Shown here: piece after piece, positions 1-5,990 of the stretch
Layout: every line of letters begins with the position of its first letter
Numbering within the stretch: the first letter of the stretch is position 1
Source: CAIKNB01 sp964415965
GTDB taxonomy: Bacteria > Patescibacteriota > Patescibacteriia > 2-12-FULL-60-25
Direction of reading: 5' to 3'
Assembly (NCBI GenBank): GCA_964415965.1
Contig: CAYQCK010000006.1
Coordinates: 1-9,216, forward strand
Length of the DNA: 9,216 nucleotides
The notes under the pieces: generated by a model
Databases searched by the model: none
Seen by the model: the letters and a program-made list of their open reading frames with translations, nothing else
Told to the model about the DNA's origin: nothing
Position numbers and translations under genes: made by a program

Positions 1-154
1 GTACTTGGGATGGATTTCGGCCTTCATATTCGTGGCAGGAATGTACCAGAAGCCTTGGATTTTGGCAAGCCCTGTCGCTTGCGGACGAGAAGGCGAACCG
101 CGGCGGCCGCCTCCCGGATTGCCCCTTTGGGGGCCATATGGCAATCTTTGGCCC

Positions 155-1210
155 ATGCAGACCGCCGATTTCGACTACATCCTGCCCCCGGAGCGCATCG
201 CCCAAGAACCTGCCCGGCCCCGCGACGCCTCGCGGCTATTGGTGCTGGACCGCCAAACCGGCGCCATCGAGCACCGACGCTTTTTCGAGATCGGCGATTT
301 CCTCAAACCCGGCGACCTGCTGGTCGTGAACCGGAGCAAGGTCTTCAAGGCACGGATAATGGGGACTGTAGGGGCGCATGCCATGCGCCCCGGGCGTGTG
401 GCATGCGCCCCTACGCCAATCGAGATCTTCCTCCTCCGTCCCGAAGACAAAAACTGGCTTGCCCTGGCCAAACCAGGACGCAAACTCAGACCCGGGACCG
501 AAATCCGCTTCGGCGACGGAACCGCATGCCACGTCATCGACAAGCGGGACGACGGCACTGTCGTCCTGGATTTCGGCTTGCCGCCTGACGAAGTCCTGGC
601 TTTCAGCGACCGCGTCGGCCAAGTCCCGACTCCGCCGTACGTAGGCAAACCGATTTCCGACGCCGCCGACTACCAGACCGTCTATGCCAAAGAGGTCGGC
701 TCGGTCGCGGCCCCGACCGCCGGCCTCCATCTTACCCCCGAACTCATCGCCAAGCTGAAGGCCCAAGGGATCAAATTCGCCGAGATCATCCTGCATGTCG
801 GCCTGGGCACGTTCCGTCCCATCAAGACCGACACGCTCGAAGCGCACGAGATGCATGAGGAATGGCTCGACATCCCGGAAGAGACGCACCGAGCCATCGC
901 CGAAACCAAACAAGCCGGCGGTCGCGTCATCGCCGTCGGCACCACGACCGTCCGCGCCCTCGAATCCGGCCTCGACCACGGCTTCACCAAAATCTTCATC
1001 ACCCCCGGCTACAAATTCAAGACCGTGGATGCGCTCATCACGAATTTCCACCTGCCCAAATCTACCCTAGTCGTGCTCGTCTCGGCTTTCGTCGGTGAAC
1101 ACCATGTTGATGCGGACTGGGGCCGCCGCACCGTCCTCGACGCTTATTCCGTTGCGATTTCCGAAGGCTATCGTTTCTACTCATTCGGCGACGCGATGTT
1201 CATAAAATAA
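155..1210 (+). CDS. queA: S-adenosylmethionine:tRNA ribosyltransferase-isomerase (QueA)
   Basis: QueA transfers and isomerises the ribosyl group of SAM onto 7-aminomethyl-7-deazaguanine in tRNA to make epoxyqueuosine, the penultimate step of queuosine synthesis in the cytoplasm. The 351-residue product has the family length and signatures: APTAGLH (186-192), HVGLGTF (214-220), GTTTVRALES from 262, NFHLPKSTL from 297, and a YRFYSFGDAMFI end. The frame stays open 50 codons upstream, but homology begins at MQTADFDYILP, so ATG 155 is chosen; no good SD precedes it. Residues 72-87 are encoded by a palindromic repeat and replace the short turn usually found between ARxxG and the next strand, making this segment about 11 residues longer than in E. 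coli QueA. The usual NxTRVxPAR is NRSKVFKAR. No tgt or other queuosine gene is in view, and no preQ1-type riboswitch was recognised. Confidence 0.96.
   Translation: MQTADFDYILPPERIAQEPARPRDASRLLVLDRQTGAIEHRRFFEIGDFLKPGDLLVVNRSKVFKARIMGTVGAHAMRPGRVACAPTPIEIFLLRPEDKNWLALAKPGRKLRPGTEIRFGDGTACHVIDKRDDGTVVLDFGLPPDEVLAFSDRVGQVPTPPYVGKPISDAADYQTVYAKEVGSVAAPTAGLHLTPELIAKLKAQGIKFAEIILHVGLGTFRPIKTDTLEAHEMHEEWLDIPEETHRAIAETKQAGGRVIAVGTTTVRALESGLDHGFTKIFITPGYKFKTVDALITNFHLPKSTLVVLVSAFVGEHHVDADWGRRTVLDAYSVAISEGYRFYSFGDAMFIK
368..414. repeat. REP/MITE-like palindromic element inside queA
   Basis: Perfect 16-base inverted repeat: arms 368-383 (GTAGGGGCGCATGCCA) and 399-414, with a 15-base centre. A second hairpin is possible inside it (371-379 with 383-391). 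The element has no stop in the queA frame and encodes residues 72-87, rich in A, R, P, G and V. Its outer end (GTAGGGGCG, then AT, then CGCCC) matches the element at 3202-3225, so the two belong to one family. Short GTAGGGGC-type palindromes are scattered in many uncultured bacterial genomes, to my knowledge; their function is not established. Confidence 0.8.
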
Positions 1211-1233
1211 AGCCCCGCGGGTAGGCGCGGGGC
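1203..1233 (-). terminator. Shared hairpin terminator between converging genes
   Basis: Eight-base GC stem (1212-1219 with 1226-1233, loop 6). Read on the minus strand it is followed by TTTATTTTATG, so it fits a rho-independent terminator for the orphan gene at 1243-1515. The stem begins one base after the queA stop codon, but on the plus strand no T tract follows, so termination of queA here is less certain. The T tract overlaps the last queA codons. Confidence 0.7.
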
Positions 1234-1242
1234 AACGGTCCC

Positions 1243-1515
1243 TCAGACCTCGAACGGTTCGCTCTCGATGAACCTCGCGATCTTTTCTTTGATTCTTTCG
1301 GCCTCAGATATATCCGGCGGTCTCGAGCAGACGACATACCACCCGAAATTGCCTTGTTGGTAATGGACGATGGACGGACACGCCCCGCCGAACACCGCGT
1401 TGAGCGCCCGGTTCAGCTGCTCCGGCCGCGGCGGCAGGATATCGTCCCCGCCGTGGCAATACCGCAGATCGTACGGGAATGCGATGCACTTGAGGGGTTT
1501 CTTGGCTTGTTCCAT
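1243..1515 (-). CDS. Small hypothetical protein (90 aa)
   Basis: I do not recognise this 90-residue protein. It begins MEQAKKPLKCIAFPYDLRYC, has a central GACPSIVHYQQGNFGWYVVC stretch that could be two beta strands, and ends in a charged helix (ISEAERIKEKIARFIESEP). There are no membrane segments or signal peptide; it has four cysteines and a soluble alpha/beta look. ATG 1515 is preferred: AAGGA lies 7 bases upstream, and a strong promoter (1556-1583) overlaps the alternative GTG at 1566. That GTG also has a GGAGG five bases upstream and would add 17 residues, so it is not fully excluded. The gene converges on queA and has its own promoter and terminator, so it is probably monocistronic. Confidence 0.7.
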   Translation of the reverse strand: MEQAKKPLKCIAFPYDLRYCHGGDDILPPRPEQLNRALNAVFGGACPSIVHYQQGNFGWYVVCSRPPDISEAERIKEKIARFIESEPFEV

Positions 1516-1555
1516 GGCGGCATCCTTGCTTGGTGGGATAGAAAGTTCTTGCTGA

Positions 1556-1583
1556 ATTAAACACACTTCGCCCTCCAGGTCAA
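1556..1583 (-). promoter_or_regulatory. Sigma70-type promoter for the 90-aa gene
   Basis: On the minus strand: TTGACC (-35, 1583-1578), 16 bases, TTTAAT (-10, 1561-1556). Both boxes match the housekeeping consensus at five of six positions. The predicted transcript start near 1549 leaves a leader of about 35 bases containing the AAGGA site before ATG 1515, and lies downstream of the alternative GTG 1566. Confidence 0.6.
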
Positions 1584-1604
1584 CCCGCCGGTCCTGGATA
1601 AATG

Positions 1605-1637
1605 GAAGACCCCGGCCGCTGTGGCGCGTGCCGGGGT
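1605..1637 (-). terminator. Probable terminator after the receiver-like gene
   Basis: Eight-base stem (ACCCCGGC at 1609-1616 with 1630-1637, loop 13), about 30 bases past the stop of the gene at 1665. On the minus strand it is followed by CTTCCATTT, a poor U tract, so termination may be partial or factor-dependent. Confidence 0.5.
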
Positions 1638-1664
1638 TGAGGAGGCATTCCGCTGTCGCGGAGC

Positions 1665-2162
1665 CTATCGGATCTTCACTTGAGGCTCGGCCTCGCGGAG
1701 GGCCAAGAACTTCTCGAGTTCCCGCCGCAGTTGGAGAGCGACGCTCCCCGACTCCGCAGTCGCGCCGTCGAGTCCGCGCACGAGGCCCTTGCGCTTCAGC
1801 ATGCGCTTCAGCACGCCCTGCCCCTGCTCGTCCCAGCCTGAGGCCGTGCCGATGATGTAGGCGTCCTTGTTGAGGCCGCCGTCTTCTTGGGCAACATGAC
1901 CCTCCAGGCTGTTCCGTATGTCGAATACGTACTCCGGACCCAAACGGTCGCCGTCCATGAGGTTGTAGTCCGCCAGGAGGATGTCATAGCGGACGGCCGT
2001 GAGCCGCGCCACGGCGGATTGACCAGCCTTCCCGTCATGGCCCCGGATCGCGAATGTCCTTGCCTCATGGATCGCGAACGATCCGGGAAACCATTCTTCG
2101 ATCGAGCCGTAGCCCTTGGCCTTCGGCATGTCGTCGTCGATGATGAGCATCAGGTAACGCAT
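1665..2162 (-). CDS. Receiver-like (REC-fold) response regulator protein
   Basis: A 165-residue protein with the layout of a stand-alone receiver domain. MLIIDDD (5-11) supplies the acidic pair, DILLADYNLMDGD (60-72) carries the presumed phospho-acceptor D65, and AYIIGTASGW (101-110) the Thr/Ser switch strand. No DNA-binding or enzymatic output domain follows; the C-terminus is a charged helix. The spacing from acidic pair to D65 and from D65 to T106 is each about ten residues longer than in CheY, and the usual conserved Lys-Pro is not obvious (K125 may serve), so the domain is divergent and phosphorylation is unproven. ATG 2162 has GAGGAGG just upstream. The HIT gene ends 20 bases before it, so the two are probably co-transcribed. 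No histidine kinase is in the window. Confidence 0.72.
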   Translation of the reverse strand: MRYLMLIIDDDMPKAKGYGSIEEWFPGSFAIHEARTFAIRGHDGKAGQSAVARLTAVRYDILLADYNLMDGDRLGPEYVFDIRNSLEGHVAQEDGGLNKDAYIIGTASGWDEQGQGVLKRMLKRKGLVRGLDGATAESGSVALQLRRELEKFLALREAEPQVKIR

Positions 2163-2182
2163 CTTCCCCTCCTCATAGCCGT

Positions 2183-2689
2183 TCAGAACATGTGCGAGTA
2201 AGGCGCCAAGGCCGTGCCGCCGCGGGCGGCGATAAGCTGCTCCAGCTCGGCTTTGACCTTGAGCGCGGTCATGGACGCGTCCTTCACGCTGCACGACCAC
2301 TTCCTTTCCGTGAAGATGCCGTGCAGGACGTCGATTCCGCTCCGGGGCATGCCCGGCATGCGCGGGATGACGTACCAATGGACGTGCCGGACGACCTCGC
2401 CGAACGAACAGATGTAGACCTTCTCGGGCTGCAGGACCTTCTGGACGGCCATGCTTACGTCCTTGAGCAACAGGCCGAAATCCGCCTGCTCCTCGTCGGT
2501 CAGCAGGTGGACATGCTCGACGTGGCGGACCGGACAAACGATGAGGAAGCCGTTCAGCGGAATTGGTTCGTCCGGCTTGAGGCCGATGGCGTGGTCGACC
2601 GCCCAACGGTCGTCGCGGTGGATGAATCCCCCCGGGGTCGTAGCTTTTCCGGCATTGACGTCGCAGGCGAAACAACTTGTCTTGGGCAT
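2183..2689 (-). CDS. HIT-family nucleotide hydrolase/transferase-like protein
   Basis: HIT (histidine triad) proteins hydrolyse or transfer nucleotidyl groups through a catalytic His. This 168-residue protein has an N-terminal CFAC pair (C6, C9) like the zinc site of many HIT proteins, the family strand PVRHVEHVHLLTDEE (about 54-68), and the active-site run RHVHWYVIPRM (101-111). H102 and H104 are present; H104 corresponds to the nucleophile. The third His of HxHxH is Tyr106, a departure from the canonical triad. ATG 2689 is chosen because AAGGAGG lies 9 bases upstream; in-frame ATGs at 2710 and 2752 lack an SD. The next gene, the receiver-like protein, starts 20 bases downstream. The substrate cannot be told from sequence. 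Confidence 0.88.
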   Translation of the reverse strand: MPKTSCFACDVNAGKATTPGGFIHRDDRWAVDHAIGLKPDEPIPLNGFLIVCPVRHVEHVHLLTDEEQADFGLLLKDVSMAVQKVLQPEKVYICSFGEVVRHVHWYVIPRMPGMPRSGIDVLHGIFTERKWSCSVKDASMTALKVKAELEQLIAARGGTALAPYSHMF

Positions 2690-2777
2690 GCTTCTGGCCC
2701 TCCTTGCCATGTTGCCGAAGGTGCCCGGCAACCTAACCACGGACCAAGGCAAGAATCAAGACATGGGCAGCCTAACC

Positions 2778-3146
2778 TCAAGCGATACCCGGCACGTAAT
2801 GGAATTCCGGTTCTTTGCCCGGCGCCAGCGTTATCGCCAAGGCATCCGCTTGGTAAGCGCGCGGTCGGGTCGGCGCCGCGAGCAGATACGTCTCGATGGC
2901 GCGGCCCAGGTGCTCGAGCTTCCGCCGCGTTATGGCTTCCTCCGGATAGCCGAAGGACGTTGTGCGCCGGGTCTTGATCTCGATGAAGTGCAGACAGCCG
3001 TCGCGTTCCATGATCAAATCGATTTCCCCGGCCCGGCAACGCCAATTTCGCGCCACCTGCCGGAAACCGCGGGCCGAAAAATACGCCACGGCCAAATCCT
3101 CGCCGCGGTCCCCGAATCGCCTCCTCGCGTCCTTCGCTTCAGTCAC
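2778..3146 (-). CDS. UPF0102 / YraN family protein (endonuclease-like fold)
   Basis: The 122-residue product matches UPF0102 (YraN) in length and motifs: an RRRFGDRGEDLAVAYF start, AGEIDLI (39-45) and HFIEIKTR (53-60). D43, E56 and K58 form the D...ExK set of the PD-(D/E)XK nuclease fold, with E16 nearby. The family is almost universal in bacteria; its role is unclear, with a link to rnhB and DNA repair suggested by usual neighbourhood. Here rnhB and rsmI are not neighbours. The only start consistent with homology is GTG 3146; GGGA is close by but no proper SD exists, while an extended -10 box ends 6 bases upstream, suggesting a leaderless mRNA. Confidence 0.9.
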   Translation of the reverse strand: MTEAKDARRRFGDRGEDLAVAYFSARGFRQVARNWRCRAGEIDLIMERDGCLHFIEIKTRRTTSFGYPEEAITRRKLEHLGRAIETYLLAAPTRPRAYQADALAITLAPGKEPEFHYVPGIA

Positions 3147-3152
3147 GGTCCC

Positions 3153-3161
3153 ATTTTACCA
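3153..3161 (-). promoter_or_regulatory. Extended -10 promoter, probably leaderless start
   Basis: Minus strand reads TGGTAAAAT: a TGn extension plus TAAAAT, five of six bases of the -10 consensus. It ends six bases before GTG 3146, placing the transcript start at or next to the start codon. No convincing -35 box was seen. Confidence 0.5.
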
Positions 3162-3201
3162 AAAAGGACGCGCCCTGCACGTCCCTATCGTCCCATGGGT
3201 T

Positions 3202-3225
3202 GGGCGAATGATTATTCGCCCCTAC
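3202..3225. repeat. Second copy of the GTAGGGGCG palindrome family
   Basis: Perfect 8-base arms (GGGCGAAT at 3202-3209, ATTCGCCC at 3214-3221) around a four-base loop. On the minus strand it starts GTAGGGGCGAAT, sharing the outer end and overall pattern of the element in queA (368-414). Its TAG is the stop codon of the membrane-protein gene ending at 3222. On the plus strand it is followed after 9 bases by nine T residues, but no plus-strand gene enters here. Confidence 0.75.
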
Positions 3226-3638
3226 ATTACTTTTTTTTTCGGCAACCACTTCTCGAACTGCTCGCGTTCCGACTGCTTGGCCCTGATGGCCGGGACGGTC
3301 TTGGTGGCGTAGCGGTAGATGGACCAGGCCCAAGCCAAAGCGCAGGCCGCCCAGACCAGGTAGAACGCGCGCATGCTCAAGAGATAGACCTTCTCGTAAT
3401 CCAAGCCCCGCAAGAGCAGGCCGACCAGGCCCATGGTGACCAGCGCCGTGGCGACGCGGCCGAAGATGCGGCGCTTGAGCTTGTCCCAGCTCACGCGGCG
3501 CAAGACGACGAGCAGGACGACGCCGGCCGCTGACAGGAGCCCGAAACAGACCAATAACGCCCAGTGCGCGGGCGGCATGAGCGGCGTCGGCAGCGGGGCG
3601 AACCAATAACCTGGGGTGAGCAATGATGGCAGCGTCAT
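3222..3638 (-). CDS. Small three-helix membrane protein (hypothetical)
   Basis: The 138-residue protein begins MTLPSLLTPGYWFAPLPTPL and has three likely membrane segments, about 26-46, 62-77 and 84-108, then a basic, charged tail ending WLPKKKVM. Positive loops (RRVSWDKLKRR) lie between helices 1 and 2. I recognise no function; similar short membrane proteins of unknown role occur in uncultured bacterial lineages. The start is uncertain: ATG 3638 has only a distant AGGA, and a TTG at 3671 would add 11 residues, also without an SD. The 3' end is unusual: the last lysines are encoded by a run of nine A (minus strand) and the stop codon comes from the palindromic element at 3202-3225, so the C-terminus may have been rewritten by that insertion. 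Confidence 0.7.
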   Translation of the reverse strand: MTLPSLLTPGYWFAPLPTPLMPPAHWALLVCFGLLSAAGVVLLVVLRRVSWDKLKRRIFGRVATALVTMGLVGLLLRGLDYEKVYLLSMRAFYLVWAACALAWAWSIYRYATKTVPAIRAKQSEREQFEKWLPKKKVM

Positions 3639-3701
3639 ATTCGACGGGAATCCTGCCAGAATCGCGGCCAAAAATCAAGGACCGCCCTGTCCCGGCGGAC
3701 G

Positions 3702-3725
3702 AAAAATCCCGGCATGGGGCCGGGA
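3702..3725 (-). terminator. Rho-independent terminator of the methyltransferase operon
   Basis: Stem TCCCGGC/GCCGGGA (3707-3713 with 3719-3725, loop 5) followed on the minus strand by five T (3706-3702). It lies about 30 bases past the methyltransferase stop codon. Confidence 0.8.
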
Positions 3726-3753
3726 GGTTCCGCTCGGTGCGGCGGTTTCGCGT

Positions 3754-4320
3754 TCATTCGACCGCCTTATCCGAACGATGGTAAATCATGCCGTAATGGT
3801 ACGGCCCGGCTTCGAACTCGTCATGGAACTCGATGAGCGGGCTCTTCAGGATTTTCTTGGCTTCTTCCTTGCTCAGGCGCTGGCTGGTCGCCGGCCCGAT
3901 CGGGCTGGCCGTCGGCTTCCATTCCACGACGACGATCCGGCCGCCGGGCTTGGCCAAGCGAGCCATCTCGCGGATCAGGCCCGGACGGTTCTGCGAGAGG
4001 TAGAGGTTGTTGACCAGGAGCGTGAGGTCGAGCGAGCCTTCGTCGATGCGGGTGGCGCGGAAGACGTCGATGTCCGACCACACCGGATAGACGTTCCAGA
4101 ACTGTCCGTCCTTGGCCCGCTTTTCGATATGTTCGAGCACTCCGCGCTGGATATCAACGGCGAAGACCGCGCCCTTGCCGCCCACCAGCTGGGCGGCCGG
4201 GAACACGAAATGCCCCAAAGCGCCGCAGCCCAAATCAGCCACCCGCTGCCCCTCGCGTATGCCGATGCGCTCCAGGAGCTTGAACGGGTTTATCAGTTCT
4301 GTGCCGCTTCGCGGGATCAT
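3754..4320 (-). CDS. Class I SAM-dependent methyltransferase
   Basis: A 188-residue protein with the Rossmann-like methyltransferase core: motif I VADLGCGALG (27-36), acidic D56 after the second strand (AVDIQ) for the SAM ribose, a VNNLYLSQN strand (103-111), then LAKPGGRIVVVEWKP (122-136), typical of UbiE/COQ5-like and other Methyltransf_11/25-type enzymes. The C-terminal part is short, so the substrate cannot be predicted. It starts 9 bases after the stop of the two-helix membrane protein and is probably read from the promoter at 4603-4611; a GAAGG lies about 15 bases before ATG 4320, too far to be a strong SD. A clear terminator follows. The protein has no signal peptide and is probably cytoplasmic. 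Confidence 0.87.
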   Translation of the reverse strand: MIPRSGTELINPFKLLERIGIREGQRVADLGCGALGHFVFPAAQLVGGKGAVFAVDIQRGVLEHIEKRAKDGQFWNVYPVWSDIDVFRATRIDEGSLDLTLLVNNLYLSQNRPGLIREMARLAKPGGRIVVVEWKPTASPIGPATSQRLSKEEAKKILKSPLIEFHDEFEAGPYHYGMIYHRSDKAVE

Positions 4321-4329
4321 ATGTCGGTT

Positions 4330-4593
4330 TTAGCCTTCGGTCGGCGCCTTCGGGAAAAGGGCCGCGCCCACCGTCGCTTCCAGGAACGCGGTCCAAAGGT
4401 TGGTGGCGTACATGAAGCCCACGAAAATCAGGATGATGCCGATGGTCTTGTACATGATGCTCGTCCCTCCCCCGCCGAGCTTGGCGTCGGCCCAGGCGAT
4501 GGATCCGAAGGTTTCGATGAATTTCCGGGTCTTCCAGACGATGACGAACCCGATGGCGACCAGGACGATGCCGATCAAGATGCGCGTAATCAT
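4330..4593 (-). CDS. Small two-helix membrane protein (hypothetical)
   Basis: An 87-residue protein with two membrane segments (about 3-20 and 49-65) joined by a 28-residue loop containing KTRKFIETFGSIAWADAKLG and a glycine run. No catalytic motif is visible. It is first in a two-gene unit with the methyltransferase, 9 bases apart. ATG 4593 has no SD but sits 9 bases behind an extended -10 box, so the mRNA is probably near-leaderless. The composition and codons are like the neighbours. No function can be assigned. Confidence 0.75.
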   Translation of the reverse strand: MITRILIGIVLVAIGFVIVWKTRKFIETFGSIAWADAKLGGGGTSIMYKTIGIILIFVGFMYATNLWTAFLEATVGAALFPKAPTEG

Positions 4594-4602
4594 ATTGCCG
4601 AC

Positions 4603-4611
4603 AGTATATCA
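4603..4611 (-). promoter_or_regulatory. Extended -10 promoter of the membrane protein/methyltransferase unit
   Basis: Minus strand TGATATACT: TGn plus TATACT (five of six consensus bases). The transcript start predicted about 7 bases downstream falls one or two bases before ATG 4593. A CTGACT 19 bases upstream of the -10 hexamer is a weak -35 candidate. Confidence 0.55.
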
Positions 4612-4660
4612 CGATTGCGCCGTGCGGAGTCAGGCGCTTGTTCCTGCCGGGGAACCGGCC

Positions 4661-5479
4661 TCATTTGATTTCCAACCGGTCGCCGTCCAGCGCCAGCCGC
4701 GCCTCGCCGAAGAAACCGGCCGCCCGGACCTCGGCCAGGACCGCCTCCGGCTCGTCGATCCCTGGGTAGTGCGTCAGCCACAGCCGCTTGACCCCGCCTT
4801 TGAGCGCGATGTCGCCGCACTGCCGCGGACCCATATGGCCGTAGCCTCCGGTGTATTCCTGTCCGACCCTGACCTGGCAATCGGCGATGAGCAGGTCCGC
4901 GCTCTGCGACAAGACGCGCACGCCCTCGCACACGCCCGAGTCGCCGGTGTAGGCGAAGATGCCGTATTTCGTCTCGAGCCGGAAACCCATGGACGGATGC
5001 CGACCGTAGCCGTGGTAGACGTCATAAGACTTCAGCGTCGCGCCTGGCCACAATTCGATCTTGTCGCCGTCGGCCAAGCCGACGTAGTCCGGCTGGAAGC
5101 CCTGCCAGTAGCCGCCGTCATTCTCGGGCTGATGCCAGTTCCAGACCTGAGGGAAATCCCGGCCCAGCAGCTTCGGCAGGTATAAGGAAAGCTTCCGCGA
5201 CCGCTCATCCTGGTCGCCATACATGTGGCGGCAGAACTTCGCCTGGATGAATTGGGGCAAGGCGGCGTGGTCCGGATGGGCGTGGGTCACGGCGACATGC
5301 GACACGTGCCCATAATCGTAACCCGCGGCTTCGATGCGGAACCTGATCCCCTCGCTGCAATCGAACAGGACCAGCCGCCCGTCGACATCGACCAGAAAAC
5401 CCGGCGGCTGGCGGTCAGGGACCCGCTCCACGCCGTTGACGCACACCCCGGTGCCCAAAGCCACGACTTTCATCGCCAT
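4661..5479 (-). CDS. MBL-fold metallohydrolase (RNase Z-like)
   Basis: This 272-residue protein has the metallo-beta-lactamase fold signature THAHPDH (65-71: H66, H68, D70, H71), which binds two metal ions. Further ligands fit D180 (AYTGD) and H237 (LTHYPG), with H215 in GYGHMGP also conserved-looking. The order, and the start KVVALGTGVCVN, resemble the RNase Z/arylsulfatase branch of the superfamily. It lacks the usual G after the metal motif and the flexible-arm region cannot be recognised, so tRNA 3' processing is a possibility, not a call. The frame stays open to 5575, but the homologous sequence starts at MKVVALG, so ATG 5479 or 5473 is used. A TATCAT -10 box lies 8 bases before ATG 5479. 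It begins 58 bases after the Nudix gene ends. Confidence 0.83.
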   Translation of the reverse strand: MAMKVVALGTGVCVNGVERVPDRQPPGFLVDVDGRLVLFDCSEGIRFRIEAAGYDYGHVSHVAVTHAHPDHAALPQFIQAKFCRHMYGDQDERSRKLSLYLPKLLGRDFPQVWNWHQPENDGGYWQGFQPDYVGLADGDKIELWPGATLKSYDVYHGYGRHPSMGFRLETKYGIFAYTGDSGVCEGVRVLSQSADLLIADCQVRVGQEYTGGYGHMGPRQCGDIALKGGVKRLWLTHYPGIDEPEAVLAEVRAAGFFGEARLALDGDRLEIK

Positions 5480-5487
5480 ATGCCGCC

Positions 5488-5493
5488 ATGATA
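5488..5493 (-). promoter_or_regulatory. Putative -10 box of the MBL gene
   Basis: TATCAT on the minus strand, five of six consensus bases, ending 8 bases before ATG 5479. No good -35 is visible. Its position matches those of the two extended -10 boxes at 3153 and 4603, again implying almost no leader. Confidence 0.35.
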
Positions 5494-5537
5494 CGCGATG
5501 GGCACCGCTTGGTGTAGAGGTGAGGCGAATCAACCTT

Positions 5538-5990
5538 CTACAGGCTTCGCCATCCCAGCATCTTACCCTCCCCATCGAACTCGAATCTCATCTTGACCGT
5601 CCCGCCGGCGAGCAAACCCGGCAGCCAAAGCGAATCGCTTTCCCACATCTTGCCGAACGGCAAATCCTTGATCGGGAACCATTCCGGTTTCATCTCCTCA
5701 GTCTCCCTCGGCTCGTCTTCGATGCCCCGCGCCACGAAGATGTGGCACTCCTGGTCCCAATCGGGCTTGCCGCCGAACCTGAATTCGATGATGCCGCGCG
5801 GCTCCAGGCCAACAAGCTCCACTCCGACCTCTTCCCGGACTTCGCGGCGGCAGGCCTGCTCCGGAGTTTCGCCCGGCTCGAACTTGCCTCCAGGACCATT
5901 CAGTTTGCCGGCCGCGAAGCCGCGCTTCTTCATGGCCAGGAGGACGTTGCCCCGGCCATCCAGCGCGTAACACAAAGTGGTGAGTTTCAT
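5538..5990 (-). CDS. Nudix hydrolase, MTH1-like (8-oxo-dGTP diphosphatase type)
   Basis: A 150-residue Nudix protein with a perfect Nudix box from G35 to V57 (G-x5-E41-x7-R49-E50-V-x-E53-E54-x-G56-V). Around it are MTH1-type features: KKRGFAAGKLNGPGGK (21-36) with N31 at the base-recognition position, and PFGKMWESDS (111-120), in which W116 and D119 match W117 and D120 of human MTH1. This points to hydrolysis of oxidised purine nucleoside triphosphates, protecting the DNA precursor pool; the adjacent position equivalent to MTH1 D119 is Ser118. ATG 5990 overlaps the stop of the upstream hydrolase gene as ATGA, so translation is probably coupled. The open frame further upstream to 6194 is antisense noise within that hydrolase. 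No clear terminator follows. Confidence 0.92.
   Translation of the reverse strand: MKLTTLCYALDGRGNVLLAMKKRGFAAGKLNGPGGKFEPGETPEQACRREVREEVGVELVGLEPRGIIEFRFGGKPDWDQECHIFVARGIEDEPRETEEMKPEWFPIKDLPFGKMWESDSLWLPGLLAGGTVKMRFEFDGEGKMLGWRSL

Noticed and set aside
5..154. N-terminal extension of QueA by 50 residues
   Set aside because: The frame is open, but QueA homology begins at ATG 155 and the upstream residues (hydrophobic, then Pro/Arg-rich) match nothing in the family. A 37-codon minus-strand ORF in the same stretch also has no support.
1516..1566. GTG 1566 as the start of the 90-aa gene
   Set aside because: It has a GGAGG, but a near-consensus promoter overlaps it and would start transcription downstream; ATG 1515 has its own SD.
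1665..2675. A single 336-residue minus-strand protein
   Set aside because: Its N-terminal half is the wrong frame of the HIT gene; the receiver-like gene begins at ATG 2162 with a strong SD.
2192..3533. Long plus-strand open frames opposite HIT, UPF0102 and the membrane protein
   Set aside because: They are antisense shadows from high GC: Arg/Gly/Ala/Pro-rich, without motifs or SD sites, opposite recognisable genes.
4640..4662. GC hairpin after the MBL gene as a terminator
   Set aside because: The stem is five pairs with competing pairings, and no T tract follows on the minus strand.
3616..4668. 350-codon plus-strand ORF opposite the methyltransferase
   Set aside because: It spans several genes and a terminator on the other strand, and its composition is that of an antisense frame.
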